The translations under genes were made by a program, and so were the position numbers. This document shows, in pieces, positions 1-11,230 of a stretch of 64,000 nucleotides of DNA. The stretch is from Saururus chinensis (lineage: Eukaryota; Streptophyta; Magnoliopsida; Piperales; Saururaceae). Position 1 is the stretch's first letter; the number at the start of each line of letters is the position of its first letter. The notes beneath the pieces were generated by a model. The model was not told the origin of the DNA. It saw nothing but the letters and a program-made list of their open reading frames with translations, and searched no databases. The DNA is taken from NCBI GenBank assembly GCA_035235625.1, contig CP141149.1, forward strand, positions 29,009,753 to 29,073,752, read 5' to 3'.

Positions 1-1827
1 AGACTTCAGCGTTCCCTGCTCCCCAAGGCATTCTTAAGAACATGGAAGAGTATAATGCTTGCTCAATTTGCTGAACTTAAGAATTGGAAGCCGACTCTTG
101 ATTTTGCCTACCCTGCCTGTCCCACCGTAGTATATATAGTTAATAATGCAAGTCAGCTAAAATTTAGGGAAGTTGACGTTAGAAATTCGTGAATTTTATG
201 TTTAAACGGGGAACGTATACAACATAAGAAGGCATGTTGTCTAGGGGTAATATTGACTCTAAATGCAGCCACACTCCCCTGCCTGCTCAATATCCTAAGA
301 CAAAATGAGGTAAAGTTGCAAGTAAACTTCACCAAAATATGGCCTCATGAACTAAATTATTAAGGCTGGATAGTACTGCATTGTCGTTGGAGAACCCATA
401 CCATCATACGATGTAATTACTATGTCGATGAATATTTGTACATATACTTTCATTGTTCTTGTATAAAAAAAAGTTGTTCTTAAGAAGCAAAATAAATGTG
501 TACATGGATGATGACTATAGCAATTATCTAAAAAGATAAATCAATAAATAGCTCGATCAATCATGATTACTGTCTTAAGCTTAATTCAATGCAGCCTCCG
601 TGTCTCCCGGAACGATATCTTTGGTAGGAGAAAGAGGGACTGGGTCCCTCATACATTGGTCAAATATTGTTCTAGAGTTCAATTTCATAAATTATATAAT
701 TAGCTGTATATAATTTCCACGTATGTATAAGTGTAGAATTTATAGACGAGCCAATGACCCCATCTCCCGCTCTACGCCAAATCGTGGTGGGAAAATTAGG
801 CCCCTCTACCAGCTCCCTTCTCTGACTCATGACCACTAAAAGTAGCCCCAGTTCAAGGACCTCAAAACAAGTACACACTAGCTGTTGTCGATTAGTCTGT
901 GGTGCGACCCAGGCTCCGGACTCTAATTAACCCCTTTTTATTGCAACCGGCTTCTAATTAACCTTATAATCTAGATATCATGTCATGTCTAATAGTATTA
1001 CGTATATGTTCCCGCTGGCCAGCATAGTCTCACAGCCGAGTTTCACTGGCCCTGACTTTGTGCAACGATTCTGCTGTTTTCTGCAGGCACTCCAATTGGA
1101 ATGAAATCTAAATCAGCTCCTTCATCGCAGCATGCATCCTAACCTTCCTTGACTGCTCAATCAATCTGGTTGTCATCCCTGACTTACACAATAAAAATAG
1201 TCTTTTAACATTGCAATTTAGGGAGCCCAAAACTTTACAATGCCGCCTCGGATTCGTTTGACATCACAGGAAAGAAATTTCTGATGCAATTTAGGGAGTA
1301 CTAAATAAATTAGCAATTGAAAAGTGTATTAAAAACTTATATTGAGGTCTTTGAAATTGTAGACAACTCATTAATAGGAATCTTCCATTTTCCATTTTAG
1401 ACCACTTCAATGAAATCGTTCTCGATATTTCTTAAGTCTGCCAGGACGTCAAGTCTGCTTGTATTGTCTACTGGAGGGGAAGACTGTAGAGTCTATAAAT
1501 GAGGTACGAGAGACGAAAGAAATAGGCCCCACTGGCTGTCCTGTCTTCACGTTTTCCCGCCCTCACTGTTCCTTCGAGACGGATTAGAGAGGACCCTTGG
1601 CTTCAACCTGCTTGTCTTTTTTCGTTTCGTCCAATGCCAGCAAAAAAAAGTTGATAAAGAAGAAAAAAGAGATGGGCGAGGGAGAAAAAGAAACCAGGGC
1701 GACTGTTGCCTTTGAGGAGGCTTGTTATAATAAGAGCCTGAACACACTCCTATCTAACTTGGTTCTGTGAGCTGATCCTAAAGCTTAAAGGAGGGAGCGG
1801 AGCTGGTCCAAGCAAGTACAGGGCCAT
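1..1827. other. upstream spacer and likely promoter of the DUF1635 gene
   Basis: I find no credible coding region here; the open frames are short, overlap on both strands and match no family I know. A TATA-like TATAAAT lies at 1494-1500, about 330 bases before the ATG at 1828, and could serve that gene if its 5' UTR is long. No tRNA, transposon terminus or tandem repeat was seen. Confidence 0.5.
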
Positions 1828-2554
1828 ATGGAAAACCTCGGCATTCCTGCGCTCAGCTGGTCTTCCTTCTACCATGAAAAGGTACAATTAGTACTCTTAT
1901 TTCCTCAACATTCTCTTCTGCTGCATTTTATGTTGACAAGAATACATAAATGCCTGACGAGTCTTTGAACGTTTCCAGAACTTGGAGGAGCTGAAGCATT
2001 CTCTCTTATGCACAACGTTGGAGCTTGAGACAACCCGAATGGCGGCGCAAGATGAAATATACAGAAGAGAGGAAGAGATCAGACAGCTCAAGGATGTCTT
2101 GAGTTCGACCATCAAGGAAAGGGACGAGGCTAACGACAAGTATCAAAGGCTCCTCATCCACCAGCAGCAGCAGCTAACAGGGCCGTCCCAAGAAGACGAC
2201 GGCCGGAGCGAGGAGAGTATTGTGTGCGGGTCCCCCGTTCAGTCCATTGAGACCATGGGGCCCTTGCCGGAGAAGGGGAAATTGCTCCAAGCCGTGATGA
2301 AGGCGGGCCCACTCCTCCAGACGCTGCTCCTGGCGGGGCCCCTGCCCCAGTGGCGCCACCCACCGCCCCCTCTTGAGGCCGTCGAGATACCCCCGGTCGC
2401 CATCTCCGTCGAAAACCACATCGACCGTTCAGCGAGCGCCAGCAGCCGGAAGAGGAGTCTGAACGACGATTACTCTCCCCTGACTCCTCCTCCCTTGCGT
2501 CGCCAATCAGAGGGCGTCTTCAAGATGTCTCACCCCACTTCTCTGGTCAGCTAA
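1828..2554 (+). CDS. DUF1635 family protein, two exons
   Basis: The spliced gene joins 1828-1881 and 1979-2554 and encodes about 209 residues. Exon 1 gives 18 residues beginning MENLGIPALSW. A GT donor at 1882 and a TTTCCAG acceptor ending at 1978 keep the frame. Exon 2 carries the family core EELKHSLLCTTLELETTR, followed by a charged predicted coiled coil (about residues 30-75, REEEIRQLKD and TIKERDEA). A conserved middle follows: GKLLQAVMKAGPLLQTLL, then AGPLPQWRHPPPP. The C-terminus is serine- and proline-rich. Both the helical core and the GPLLQTLL/GPLPQW block are typical of the plant-specific DUF1635 family, whose function is not established. The start was chosen because the short first exon with a tryptophan is usual for the family and no better ATG lies in frame. 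Family identity is firm; the biochemical role is unknown. Confidence 0.88.
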
Positions 2555-3610
2555 CTAGTTTGATTACCAAGGATCACAAGCATATGCTTTGTGAAGTGGC
2601 TAGTGAGTGATTAGTAGTGATCATCAGACAATTAATTATGTTGTAGAAGCAGGAGCCCATCGTAGGAGATGATGGGATTAACAGTGCAACTGTGCAATTC
2701 ACCCATTTTGTGATGAGGGTTGTTGGGTGGTGGCCAACAACTCGGGCCATCTTTGTCTGAGGCTGAAGGGCACACTTAAAATAGGGGGGTGCCCACTTGG
2801 TTAAAGATATTTTTCTTATATTATTTCTAGCTAGTAGCTGCTCGGCCTTCTCTAGGGGTATCAATCTCTCGCACTCAGTGAATAAGCAACGATCATGTAG
2901 TTGTTTATTACGTTCTGCAGGGCCCTCCTCGGCTGCTTTTTTTCTTTTGTGTTTATGTTTCTTTAGCTTAGCAATGATACGACCTAATCATATCTGCGGA
3001 TTCGATATGCCAGAATGTGGATGTGACGAGAAAAATCCTAGGCCCAACAAAGCAGATTATTGATACAGATACAGCAAAAAGTAAGATCAAGGAAAGAAAA
3101 GGCAGTGGTATGTTTGGAGGAATTTTTTCGCTACGTATGTAGTCCGGCTCTTTTGTTTAATCTTCAGGACCGTTTAGCTATTATCCAGAAATCGCGCCAG
3201 TTTATATTAATGCAAAACGAGGACAAAATCATGTTAAAGAAGACGAGGCTAGAGTCTAAAAGGCATATGCATAGTGATAAATGCTTGAATTCGGCTGAGG
3301 GCTGAGTAATCGAGAGCGAGGAAGTCTAAGATATTGTCCTAATTTTTTCTTAACAATAAATCCGAGCCAAAAATCACAAAGAGCCCAAATCCATTAAAAG
3401 AAATTAAAAAAGAAAGCGAACTAAAACGATGTCTTGCCAAAAAAAATCAGATTCACCGAAATTCGGCAATCCTAGCAAAAATAAGTCAACAAGACTCTAG
3501 CCTGGCGAAACATCATTATGCCCATGTAGGTGTGCATTCGCCGAACTTTCACTATGGGCAATTCAAAGGATTCAAGCATGACGAACACCTAGGCATGACG
3601 TAGCCTGTTA
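2555..3610. other. spacer downstream of the DUF1635 gene
   Basis: The 3' UTR of the DUF1635 gene should lie in the first few hundred bases. Two open frames at 2797-3063 and 3060-3305 (+) have no recognisable domain and no intron context, so I do not call them genes. Nothing else was seen. Confidence 0.45.
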
Positions 3611-3838
3611 CTCCCTCAGTGTTAAATATGTTACGCCCTGTCTTAAACAAATAGCTTTATTTAGTAAAAAAATTTGTTTTATCTTAATAATATTAATTTA
3701 TTTTATCTAAGTGGTTGGGTACTTAAAAATAAGTGTCATAAGCTTATTTTCTCTTATGTTAGATGTGAGTTCTACTGTTAAATAAAAATTATTATTATTT
3801 AAATATAATGACTAATTATTAATACATAACAAAGGGAG
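3611..3838. repeat. Tourist-like MITE, about 228 bp
   Basis: The ends are imperfect inverted repeats: CTCCCTCAGT on the left and the complement of CTCCCTTTGT on the right. A TTA lies directly outside each end, the target duplication expected of PIF/Harbinger (Tourist) MITEs. The interior is AT-rich and non-coding. A diverged relative lies at 29551-29759 and shares the internal block GTACTTAAAAA followed by a TTAGATGT block. Confidence 0.6.
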
Positions 3839-4959
3839 TTATATAACCATGTTGAAGATAGAAGTTGTAGTGTGTGTGTGTGACCAGTTCTATGATTAGC
3901 CTATATAGGTACTCCAAACATGGTACGTAATGGGGTACTAATTTATAAGAACCATATGTGTAAACCGGTGCCCCCTTATGTATTATGTTTGGAGCCCCAT
4001 GGGGGCTGGTCATAAGACTTTGGTCATAAAAACTAGTCATGCCAGACGCATTCTAGTGAAAATTATTCTTCACAATATGTTTATTAGCCTAATCTATATC
4101 GATTAAATAAATAGTTATCGTAACAGTAGGACCTCAGTTTTTTTATAAAAATGCGTCTATTTCCCTTCAACAAAAGCCTAATACCCCTTAAAAGGTAAAA
4201 ATAGTTTAAAAAAATTATTGCTTCCACTCTTTTACTTACTGGCTACCCCAAAGCCATTTTCCATTTTTTTTTCTTTTTGGCACCAGGACCGACAAAAACG
4301 AAACAAACACAATTTCGGAAGAAAAATATGGCAACATAAAAACACTAAAGCAAACACATCTCACCAATCGCGCTCACCAACCAGGTCCCTCTTCAAATTG
4401 TCCAAGTCGCAGGTGAACTAGAGGTTGGAGAAGCGCGCATTTACCCCTCGTGAGTTGGGGCAAACTGAATCATGGCTAAAGGCAAGGAGAATGAAAATCG
4501 AAGAAGGAATCTTCACATATGTATCATGTAAGAACCTCCAAAGCGATGCATTTTTTCCCTGCATTGCAAGAAACATGCAGACCAAGGAATAAAGATAATA
4601 TTTTTTATATCAATAATTTATCAATTACTAGGCGGGGAAACATGAAAGCTCTCTTGTCGCCAAAATCCAAGGAGCTTCTTGAAGAACCCTTCAGCGAAGA
4701 AGTGCAAGTGCAAGGGTTTGAGAAATTGCTGAGAATATTTGGCCAGAGATCGATCAGGCCAGGGGAGGACTGCCAGAGGTGATCTTTCAACTTTGGTGAA
4801 ACTCTGGCCCTAGTATCAATGCTCGCAAGAACTTCCTCTAGCCATAGATCGATTCTAGCTAGAGCTTCGCCAAAGGCAAAACGCCGATGCTGACCAAAAG
4901 ATTGCCTTTGGCTAGAGGACTTTAGCCAATGCCAACGTCTTGCTAGAACTGCCTTCTGC
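3839..4959. other. spacer with a small inverted repeat
   Basis: No gene was recognised. An imperfect hairpin lies at 4860-4917: an arm reading CGCCAAAGGCAA near 4868 pairs with TTGCCTTTGGC near 4902, and the flanking CTAGAG motifs also pair. The open frame at 4519-4782 has no known domain. Confidence 0.4.
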
Positions 4960-6919
4960 TAGGGATCCTAGTAAGCTGAGCGAGCTTATTGAGTAAAGGT
5001 GTCTTGAACTCAAATATTTTTTAATTGAGTTTAAGTATACAGTAGTTCGACTCGATTCACACTCAACTCAAACTCGAATGAAATTTGTCATGTTTTACAA
5101 TATACAAAAATATATATTGATGCTTATGTATACATGTGCACAATTATCAATTCCAATTGACATTTATAACATATATATGTATATTATAAATTTATATGTT
5201 ATTAATGAATGTATAATGTCTTTGTATTGAGTTTTGGCTTATATCACACATGATATATATTTTTTAGAAGTAAACATTTAAAGACACATTATACACACAT
5301 GTTCACATGTGATATGTATTAAAATTTAAATATATAATAGAAATAAGATTTAATAAAGTATATACATATATAGTATAACCAAGTAAAAAAATGGGATATA
5401 TTATACTAATATAAAAAAATATTTCAATAATTAGATAATATGTTATGGTAATGTTATTTAGTATCATTACATGTTAAACAAATTATGATATCTTTTCAAA
5501 TTTTCTATGGAAGACTACTGTTGGAATCCTTAGAAATTTAAATTTATAATAAATTTATAAATATTTTTTTAGCATTAAGTCATGAAGTCTTTTTTTTTCA
5601 TAAAATTAGGGTAATTTATATTTATTTGGGATGAGTCCAAGACATCAAGTTCTATATTCTAACATACTAAAACTTGACTTGACATAGCTCTTTAGCACCC
5701 TTATACATTTCGCATAATATACATATATTATATATGAGACATTTTTAAAATTTTATATTTATATATAATAGAAATAAATGATATCTATTCATATACACAA
5801 ATCTAGTTAACCATAAAGGCACTAATTTTTTCTTTTTAGTGGTTATACGAAGACACTTGAAGTAAGATGTGAATACAAATATTTATAAAATTTAGCTTAT
5901 CAAATAATAATTATATTTCGTACAACAAAAAGAATGTTAGAGTATTCATAAGAGGTTATGGTGCCACATATACATATAGTTTATATGTTCCAATAATAAT
6001 GATATGTTTATATAAAACTACTAAAAACATATATAATACAAACATATGAACACTTAAATGGTATGGAGGGAGTACATATGTGCTAATAATAGTGACATGT
6101 TTATAAAAGACTACTAAAAGATACATATATAGTTAAACATACAAACACATGATATAGCATAGCAACAAATAAAAATATTAAGACAAGAAAGCTAATAAAT
6201 AAGTAAATAATATTATTTACACTTTAGCTGTCTATTTACAATTTTATGAGCTCTTAGTAAATGATGACAATTTTGTATAATATTGTATCTATAAATACTC
6301 CATTTGTCCTTCATTTATAGCTTTATTTAGTTTTTAAAAATAAATTAAAAATAATTTATTTTTAAAAATTAAATAGAGCTATTAATTTAAGACAGAGGGA
6401 GCATTTGATAATATTATTTTTTTACCAAGCAAATAATATATATTTATATAATGAGGTAGAAATATTATTTAAGTTTTTGCACTCATTTTGATTTATTAAA
6501 ATATATGATTAATATAAAAAAGTACAAATATTTTTTAAAATAATGTGGGGGCAACCGTACAACTTTAATGACGGAGTGATAAAATTAATTTGATAATAAA
6601 ATATATTTAAATGATGAGAATATCATATTTATTTGATAAAATGTTTAACACAAAAGGTATTGTAGGTGAAGTGGTTAAGGAGATTATTTTTTTTGGCAAT
6701 GTCACAACCAAGCCAAATTCAAGCTAAGTTATGTGGTCATTGTATTCTGATTCGAGTTCGAACACGAGTCGAGTTTCTTATTTTCTTTTTTAGCCGAGCT
6801 CGAGCTAGATGATTGACAGCTTAAACAAGTTTGAGTTGAGTTTCAACCAATATTCAAAACTATAAATTTGAGTCAAACTAACTTAAAACTTAACTCAACT
6901 TAACTCGTTAGCACCCCTT
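4960..6919. mobile_element. non-autonomous hAT element, same family as the 12.3-kb hAT
   Basis: The left end TAGGGATCCTAGTAAGCTGA resembles the left end of the large hAT at 44085, and both continue with GAGTAA(A/G)GGTGTCT. The right end, read as complement, is (T)AAGGGGTGCTAACGAG, matching that element's right terminus. Interior blocks are shared too, for example AATAAAGTATATACATATAT followed by ATGGGATATATTAT. There is no coding capacity. I could not find a matching 8-bp target duplication, so the outer base of the ends is uncertain and the copy is probably old. Confidence 0.65.
6298..6401. repeat. short MITE nested in the hAT derivative
   Basis: This 104-bp near-palindrome has the left arm CTCCATTTGTCCTTCATTTA and the right arm AATTTAAGACAGAGGGAG. 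The inner arms TAGCTTTATTTAG and TTAAATAGAGCTA also pair. The CTCC(C/A)T ends resemble Stowaway-type MITEs; a TA duplication is not clean. Confidence 0.5.
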
Positions 6920-7874
6920 ATACCTCTAGCTGGAGGTCCGCCAGAGGCCAATGCCAAAAGTTGGTGTGCAGGTGCCAAAAGTTGATATCGCAGGTCCTGA
7001 CACCGGATAAGAAGATTACTTTATGTTTTGGGCTGAAAATATTATTAAGGTGGAGGTAGGGGTATACACAAGTAATATTATAATTTTTATTGAGACATAC
7101 AAAGTAATAGGGGCATTTAGCTTTTGTTGGAGGGAAATAGACACATTCTTTTACTAATCGATTAACTATGGGTAATCCGTCGAGTACTTTCGATCTTGTC
7201 CTCGTCAAAATTACATGATAAAAAGATTGTGACCCTTACCAGACTTCCTTAACACGCTGTAAACTGAAAAATACACCAACGGCCATATAAAAGGATCAGT
7301 TAATGGGCCCGCCCAATCTAGTGATATTTTGACAATGAGATCCTAGCTTGGAACTTTCTAAGTTTATGTGGTAGCTGTCACGTTTGCACATAACAGAGGG
7401 GAATGTTCAAGATTCGGGTCGAACACTATTTAACAAGGAACGAACCACTTCTATCATATAACTGTAGTAGATGTTTTTATATTACTTACAATGGAGCCAT
7501 AGCTACATTAATCGACGCAGAAGGAATAATATGGTCCATGGAAGGAGCACTTTCCTGAAATGGCTGCACCCATTAATTTTATCTAGCATAAACATTTATG
7601 AATATAATGTGGCCTTTTGAGTTTTGGTTGACATCTCTAAAGTCAGCTGAAAATCCTAAACTACGAGTTTTGCTCCGACTCCCAGCCGTGATGCATGCTT
7701 ATCCGTTCATCTTGCCTTCTGTTCACACGAGGATAAGAAGGAATTTGGGTAAAAAAAATTTCAACCCAGCGGCAGCAAAAGAAAAGGTTGAGATGAGTTT
7801 AGTGTGCAGATAAAATAGATTACAAGCTTCAACGAATCTAACAACCGGATAAGCAAACTCACCGGTGGATTGCT
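6920..7874. other. spacer
   Basis: No supported gene. The open frames at 6918-7208 (-) and 7598-7813 (+) show no recognisable domain. Confidence 0.4.
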
Positions 7875-7988
7875 GCAAATGTTAGAAGTGAGCATTATAA
7901 ATGGGTTAAGCCCATATTATTTAGGTAGGCATATTAATAGCTATGTGGGTCAAGCCCATATTACTCAAGTGGGTCAAACCCATTTGAT

Positions 7989-8978
7989 GTGAAAGACAGA
8001 CCTGATTGTTATGTTATTGTATGTCTTTATATGGATGATATGCTAATTATTGGTAGCAATAATGATATCATTAAAGCTACCAAGAAGATGTTGAACAAAC
8101 AGTTTGACATGAAGGATATGGGTGTTGCAGATGTCATACTAGGGATGAAAATCTCTAAAACATCTGATGAATATGTATTATCTCAATCTCATTACATTAA
8201 GAAAATATTAGAAAAATTTAATCAGAATGATAATCGTCCAACAAGAACACCTGTGGATGTGACATTGCACTTAAGCAAAAACACGGGAGAGAGCATATCA
8301 CAACTTCAATATTCTTAAATTATTGGAAGTCTCAATTACATTATGAATTGTACGAGACCAGACATCGCATACTCAGTGAGTAAACTGAGTAGATTTAATA
8401 GCAACCTAGGGGCAGACCACTAGAAGGCTGTAGTCAGGGTTCTTAGATATCTAAGATATACCTTAAAATATGAGCTGTATTATACAAGGTATCCAGCAGT
8501 ATTAGAAGGTTACTGTGATGCAAACTGGATATCTGATACAAAAGACTCAAAATCCACAAGTGGATATGTCTTTACACTTGGAGGTGCAGCAGTGTCTTGA
8601 AAATTCTCAAAACAAACGTGCATAGCAAGATCCACAATGGAATTTGAATTCATTGCACTTGATAGAGCAGGCAAAGAGGCTGAGTGGCTTCGTAATTTTT
8701 TAGAGGATATTCCAATGTGGGGGAAACCTGTGCCACCTATTTGCATACATTGTGATAGCCAATCGGCTATAGGAAGGGCACAGAGTAACTTGTATAATGG
8801 TAAGTCTCGACATATATGTCGGAGGCACAATACCATAAAACAATTGCTCTCTAGTGGAATAATTTTCATTGAGTATGTTAGGTCAAAAGAAAATATTGCG
8901 GATCCGCTTACTAAGGGTTTGACCAAAGAACAAGCGAGCAGTTCATCGAGGGGAATGGGCTTGAAGCCTATACATTAA
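7989..8978 (+). pseudogene. copia reverse transcriptase C-terminus and RNase H, broken
   Basis: The reading frame starts in the RT palm with the catalytic LYMDDMLIIG box. It runs through the conserved DMKDMG and ILGMKI blocks and RPDIAYSVSKLSRF to the RNase H region ([40 protein letters not shown]), and ends with the usual ENIADPLTKGL. Stops interrupt it after LQYS, before [10 protein letters not shown] and after GAAVS, so it is a pseudogene. There is no initiation codon because the upstream polyprotein has been deleted. The order and motifs are diagnostic of Ty1/copia. Confidence 0.85.
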
Positions 8979-9030
8979 GAATCACCATAATGGCAACCCA
9001 ACTTTGTTGACTGGAGATCCCAAGATCTAG

Positions 9031-9988
9031 GTTCAAAGGGACAACCGAATTGTGGGGGATTCAAGGGGAATCACTATTGAGATAAAATCTCGTCCCCATT
9101 CCTATGATGAGATATAGTGATGTCTGCAGAGTGAATCAGGATAAGCTTTGCTTTTAATGGTTCTTATAGCTTGAATTCGTTCGAGTGGGGTATTGCAGGA
9201 TACTCCTAATGAGAATCACCTATATGAGTGTGAATAGGCCACTTCTATAAGGATTTTAAGGCTAAATCTTCTAGAGCACTCATGAAAACCAAGTTTGTTT
9301 AGGGCCGAAATGAACACAATCATGAGAACCACAGTGTGTCTGAGAAATGATTGTGTGAATTCTATTGTCTTGGTTTACACAAACGACTGAACAGTTCAAG
9401 ACATCACGTTCACTGATTAGCCAGTAGGCCCGATAATTTTCACAAGGGAAGGTTCAAAGCCAAAAGCTACCTCAACCCCATGCATGATCTTGTCAATATT
9501 GTTTTCACGGTTCAAAGGGACAACCGAATTGTGGGGGATTCAAGGGGAATCACTATTGAGATAAAATCTCGTCCCCATTCCTATGATGAGATATAGTGAT
9601 GTCTGCAGAGTGAATCAGGATAAGCTTTGCTTTTAATGGTTCTTATAGCTTGAATTCGTTCGAGTGGGGTATTGCAGGATACTCCTAATGAGAATCACCT
9701 ATATGAGTGTGAATAGGCCACTTCTATAAGGATTTTAAGGCTAAATCTTCTAGAGCACTCATGAAAACCAAGTTTGTTTAGGGCCGAAATGAACACAATC
9801 ATGAGAACCACAGTGTGTCTGAGAAATGATTGTGTGAATTCTATTGTCTTGGTTTACACAAACGACTGAACAGTTCAAGACATCACGTTCACTGATTAGC
9901 CAGTAGGCCCGATAATTTTCACAAGGGAAGGTTCAAAGCCAAAAGCTACCTCAACCCCATGCATGATCTTGTCAATATTGTTTTCACG
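9031..9988 (+). repeat. 479-bp tandem duplication inside the copia element
   Basis: Bases 9031-9509 and 9510-9988 are virtually identical head-to-tail copies, each starting GTTCAAAGGGACAACCGAAT. They lie between the RNase H end and the polypurine tract. The near-identity points to a recent duplication, or to an assembly artefact. Confidence 0.85.
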
Positions 9989-10044
9989 GTTTATCTTCAT
10001 AGTTTTGCATAGTTATCCAGCCAATTCTCATTCATGTGGGGGAT

Positions 10045-10870
10045 TGTTAGAAGTGGGCATTATAAATGGGTTAAGCCTATATTATTTAGATAGGCATATT
10101 AATGGTTATGTGGGTCAAGCCCATATTACTTAAGTGGGTCAAGCCCATTTGGTAGAGAAAGCCAAAGCCCACTTCATATTGAATGAGAATATCACATGGG
10201 AATTGGTTGATGGAGTGAATAGTCCCACATCGCCTACGTGAAGGTGATGGTGTTGGTATATAAGGCTTTAGTTTGGCCTTTCATGTTAGGCCCTTGGGCC
10301 AACCCACTTTTGTGGGGGAGAGAGATGTTGGACCAATGCACTTAGGTGGGCTAACCCACACGCGCGCGCCGCCGCTGCCGTGCGGCCGGCTGGGTCGGGT
10401 TGGGTCAACAAGATAATATTTTGGGACAAATTCATTTGGTTCGGTTTTTCTATTTAATTGGTTTGGTTTTTTATTAACCAAAATGGGTCCGGTTTGCTTC
10501 ACTAAAGGAAGTGTCCGTTAACGGATGGACGCATCCGTTCGAACGGGAAAGGTTATCTTCAACGGGATTTTCTATAAAACCATGAAAAACTCTTTCTGCT
10601 AATAATCCGATTTGGGATTTTCCTGTCCGTTCCGTTCATCTGTGTTCTGTGTTAACATATTCACTATGGTTCGCTGCATATACCGTGTTGGAGGTGTTCC
10701 TACGGTATATGGTTGATCGTCTTATCCTGGGAGGCTAACGTCCATGAGTCCTAAACACCAGTAGGGAGGGCGAATTCTGTCTTAAGAACGGAGCTGATTG
10801 CTTGATTCGATCATAAACATTCCAGTAACATTTCTCATCACATTTAAGGTAAATATACGAAAATATAACA
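10045..10870 (+). repeat. 3' LTR of the copia element
   Basis: This 826-bp LTR starts TGTTAGAAGTGGGC just after the polypurine tract and ends AACA before the GCAAA duplication. A promoter-like TATATAAG lies at 10257-10264. A CG-rich stretch (ACGCGCGCGCC) lies near 10360. Its first 106 bases align with the stub at 7880. Confidence 0.8.
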
Positions 10871-11122
10871 GCAAATATATCAGTCAAGTTCCTCGTTCAT
10901 TTGCATTTGCTTGCTGCCTCTTTTTTGGAAGTGATGATTCGGAAGCCCCTACAAAATGTAGGGTTAACGGGTTAGAAAGCTGTATATAACGAGGTTTAGA
11001 CACAGGTAATGACAAATGCGTGCAACTCTTAAATAATGAGGCATGAGGCAAGTAGAATTGTACACTTGTAAAAACCCACACATGTAGTAAAAAATAAAGA
11101 CAGTGATATTCAAATTTACCTC

Positions 11123-11230
11123 ACAAAAATTCATACTTGGGTTTTCATTGAATAAAATATATTGGTTTCATACCAAGTTTATTGAGACCACTTGTTTTGT
11201 CCAGTTAAAACCCAAGTGTAAATTTTAGTT
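11123..11230. repeat. fold-back MITE-like palindrome
   Basis: The left arm ACAAAAATTCATACTTGGGT pairs with the right arm ACCCAAGTGTAAATTTTAGT around a roughly 65-bp centre. No target duplication was identified. Confidence 0.4.

Larger units (their letters stand above)
7880..10870 (+). mobile_element. Ty1/copia LTR retrotransposon, internally deleted
   Basis: The element begins TGTTAGAAGTG and ends TATAACA, and is flanked on both sides by the 5-bp duplication GCAAA (7875-7879 and 10871-10875). The 5' LTR survives only for about 106 bases (7880-7985). It is then joined directly to the end of the reverse transcriptase region, so the rest of that LTR, the primer site, gag, protease and integrase are gone. 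RT/RNase H remnants (7989-8978), a 479-bp tandem duplication, a polypurine tract (GTGGGGGAT, about 10036-10044) and a 3' LTR (10045-10870) follow. It cannot move by itself. Confidence 0.85.

Noticed and set aside
2574-2864. Minus-strand frame with PLEKAEQLL, resembling the PPR tail NEKAEQL at 36489
   Set aside because: The shared stretch is only a few residues and has no further PPR sequence; probably chance.
6660-6735. A tRNA-like GTAGGTGAAGTGGTTAAGG stretch, with similar stretches near 56534 and 63647
   Set aside because: Only a loose A-box resemblance; no T arm or acceptor stem, so no tRNA or SINE is called.
8510-8926. 138-residue minus-strand open frame opposite the copia RNase H
   Set aside because: Antisense shadow of the RT/RNase H relic.
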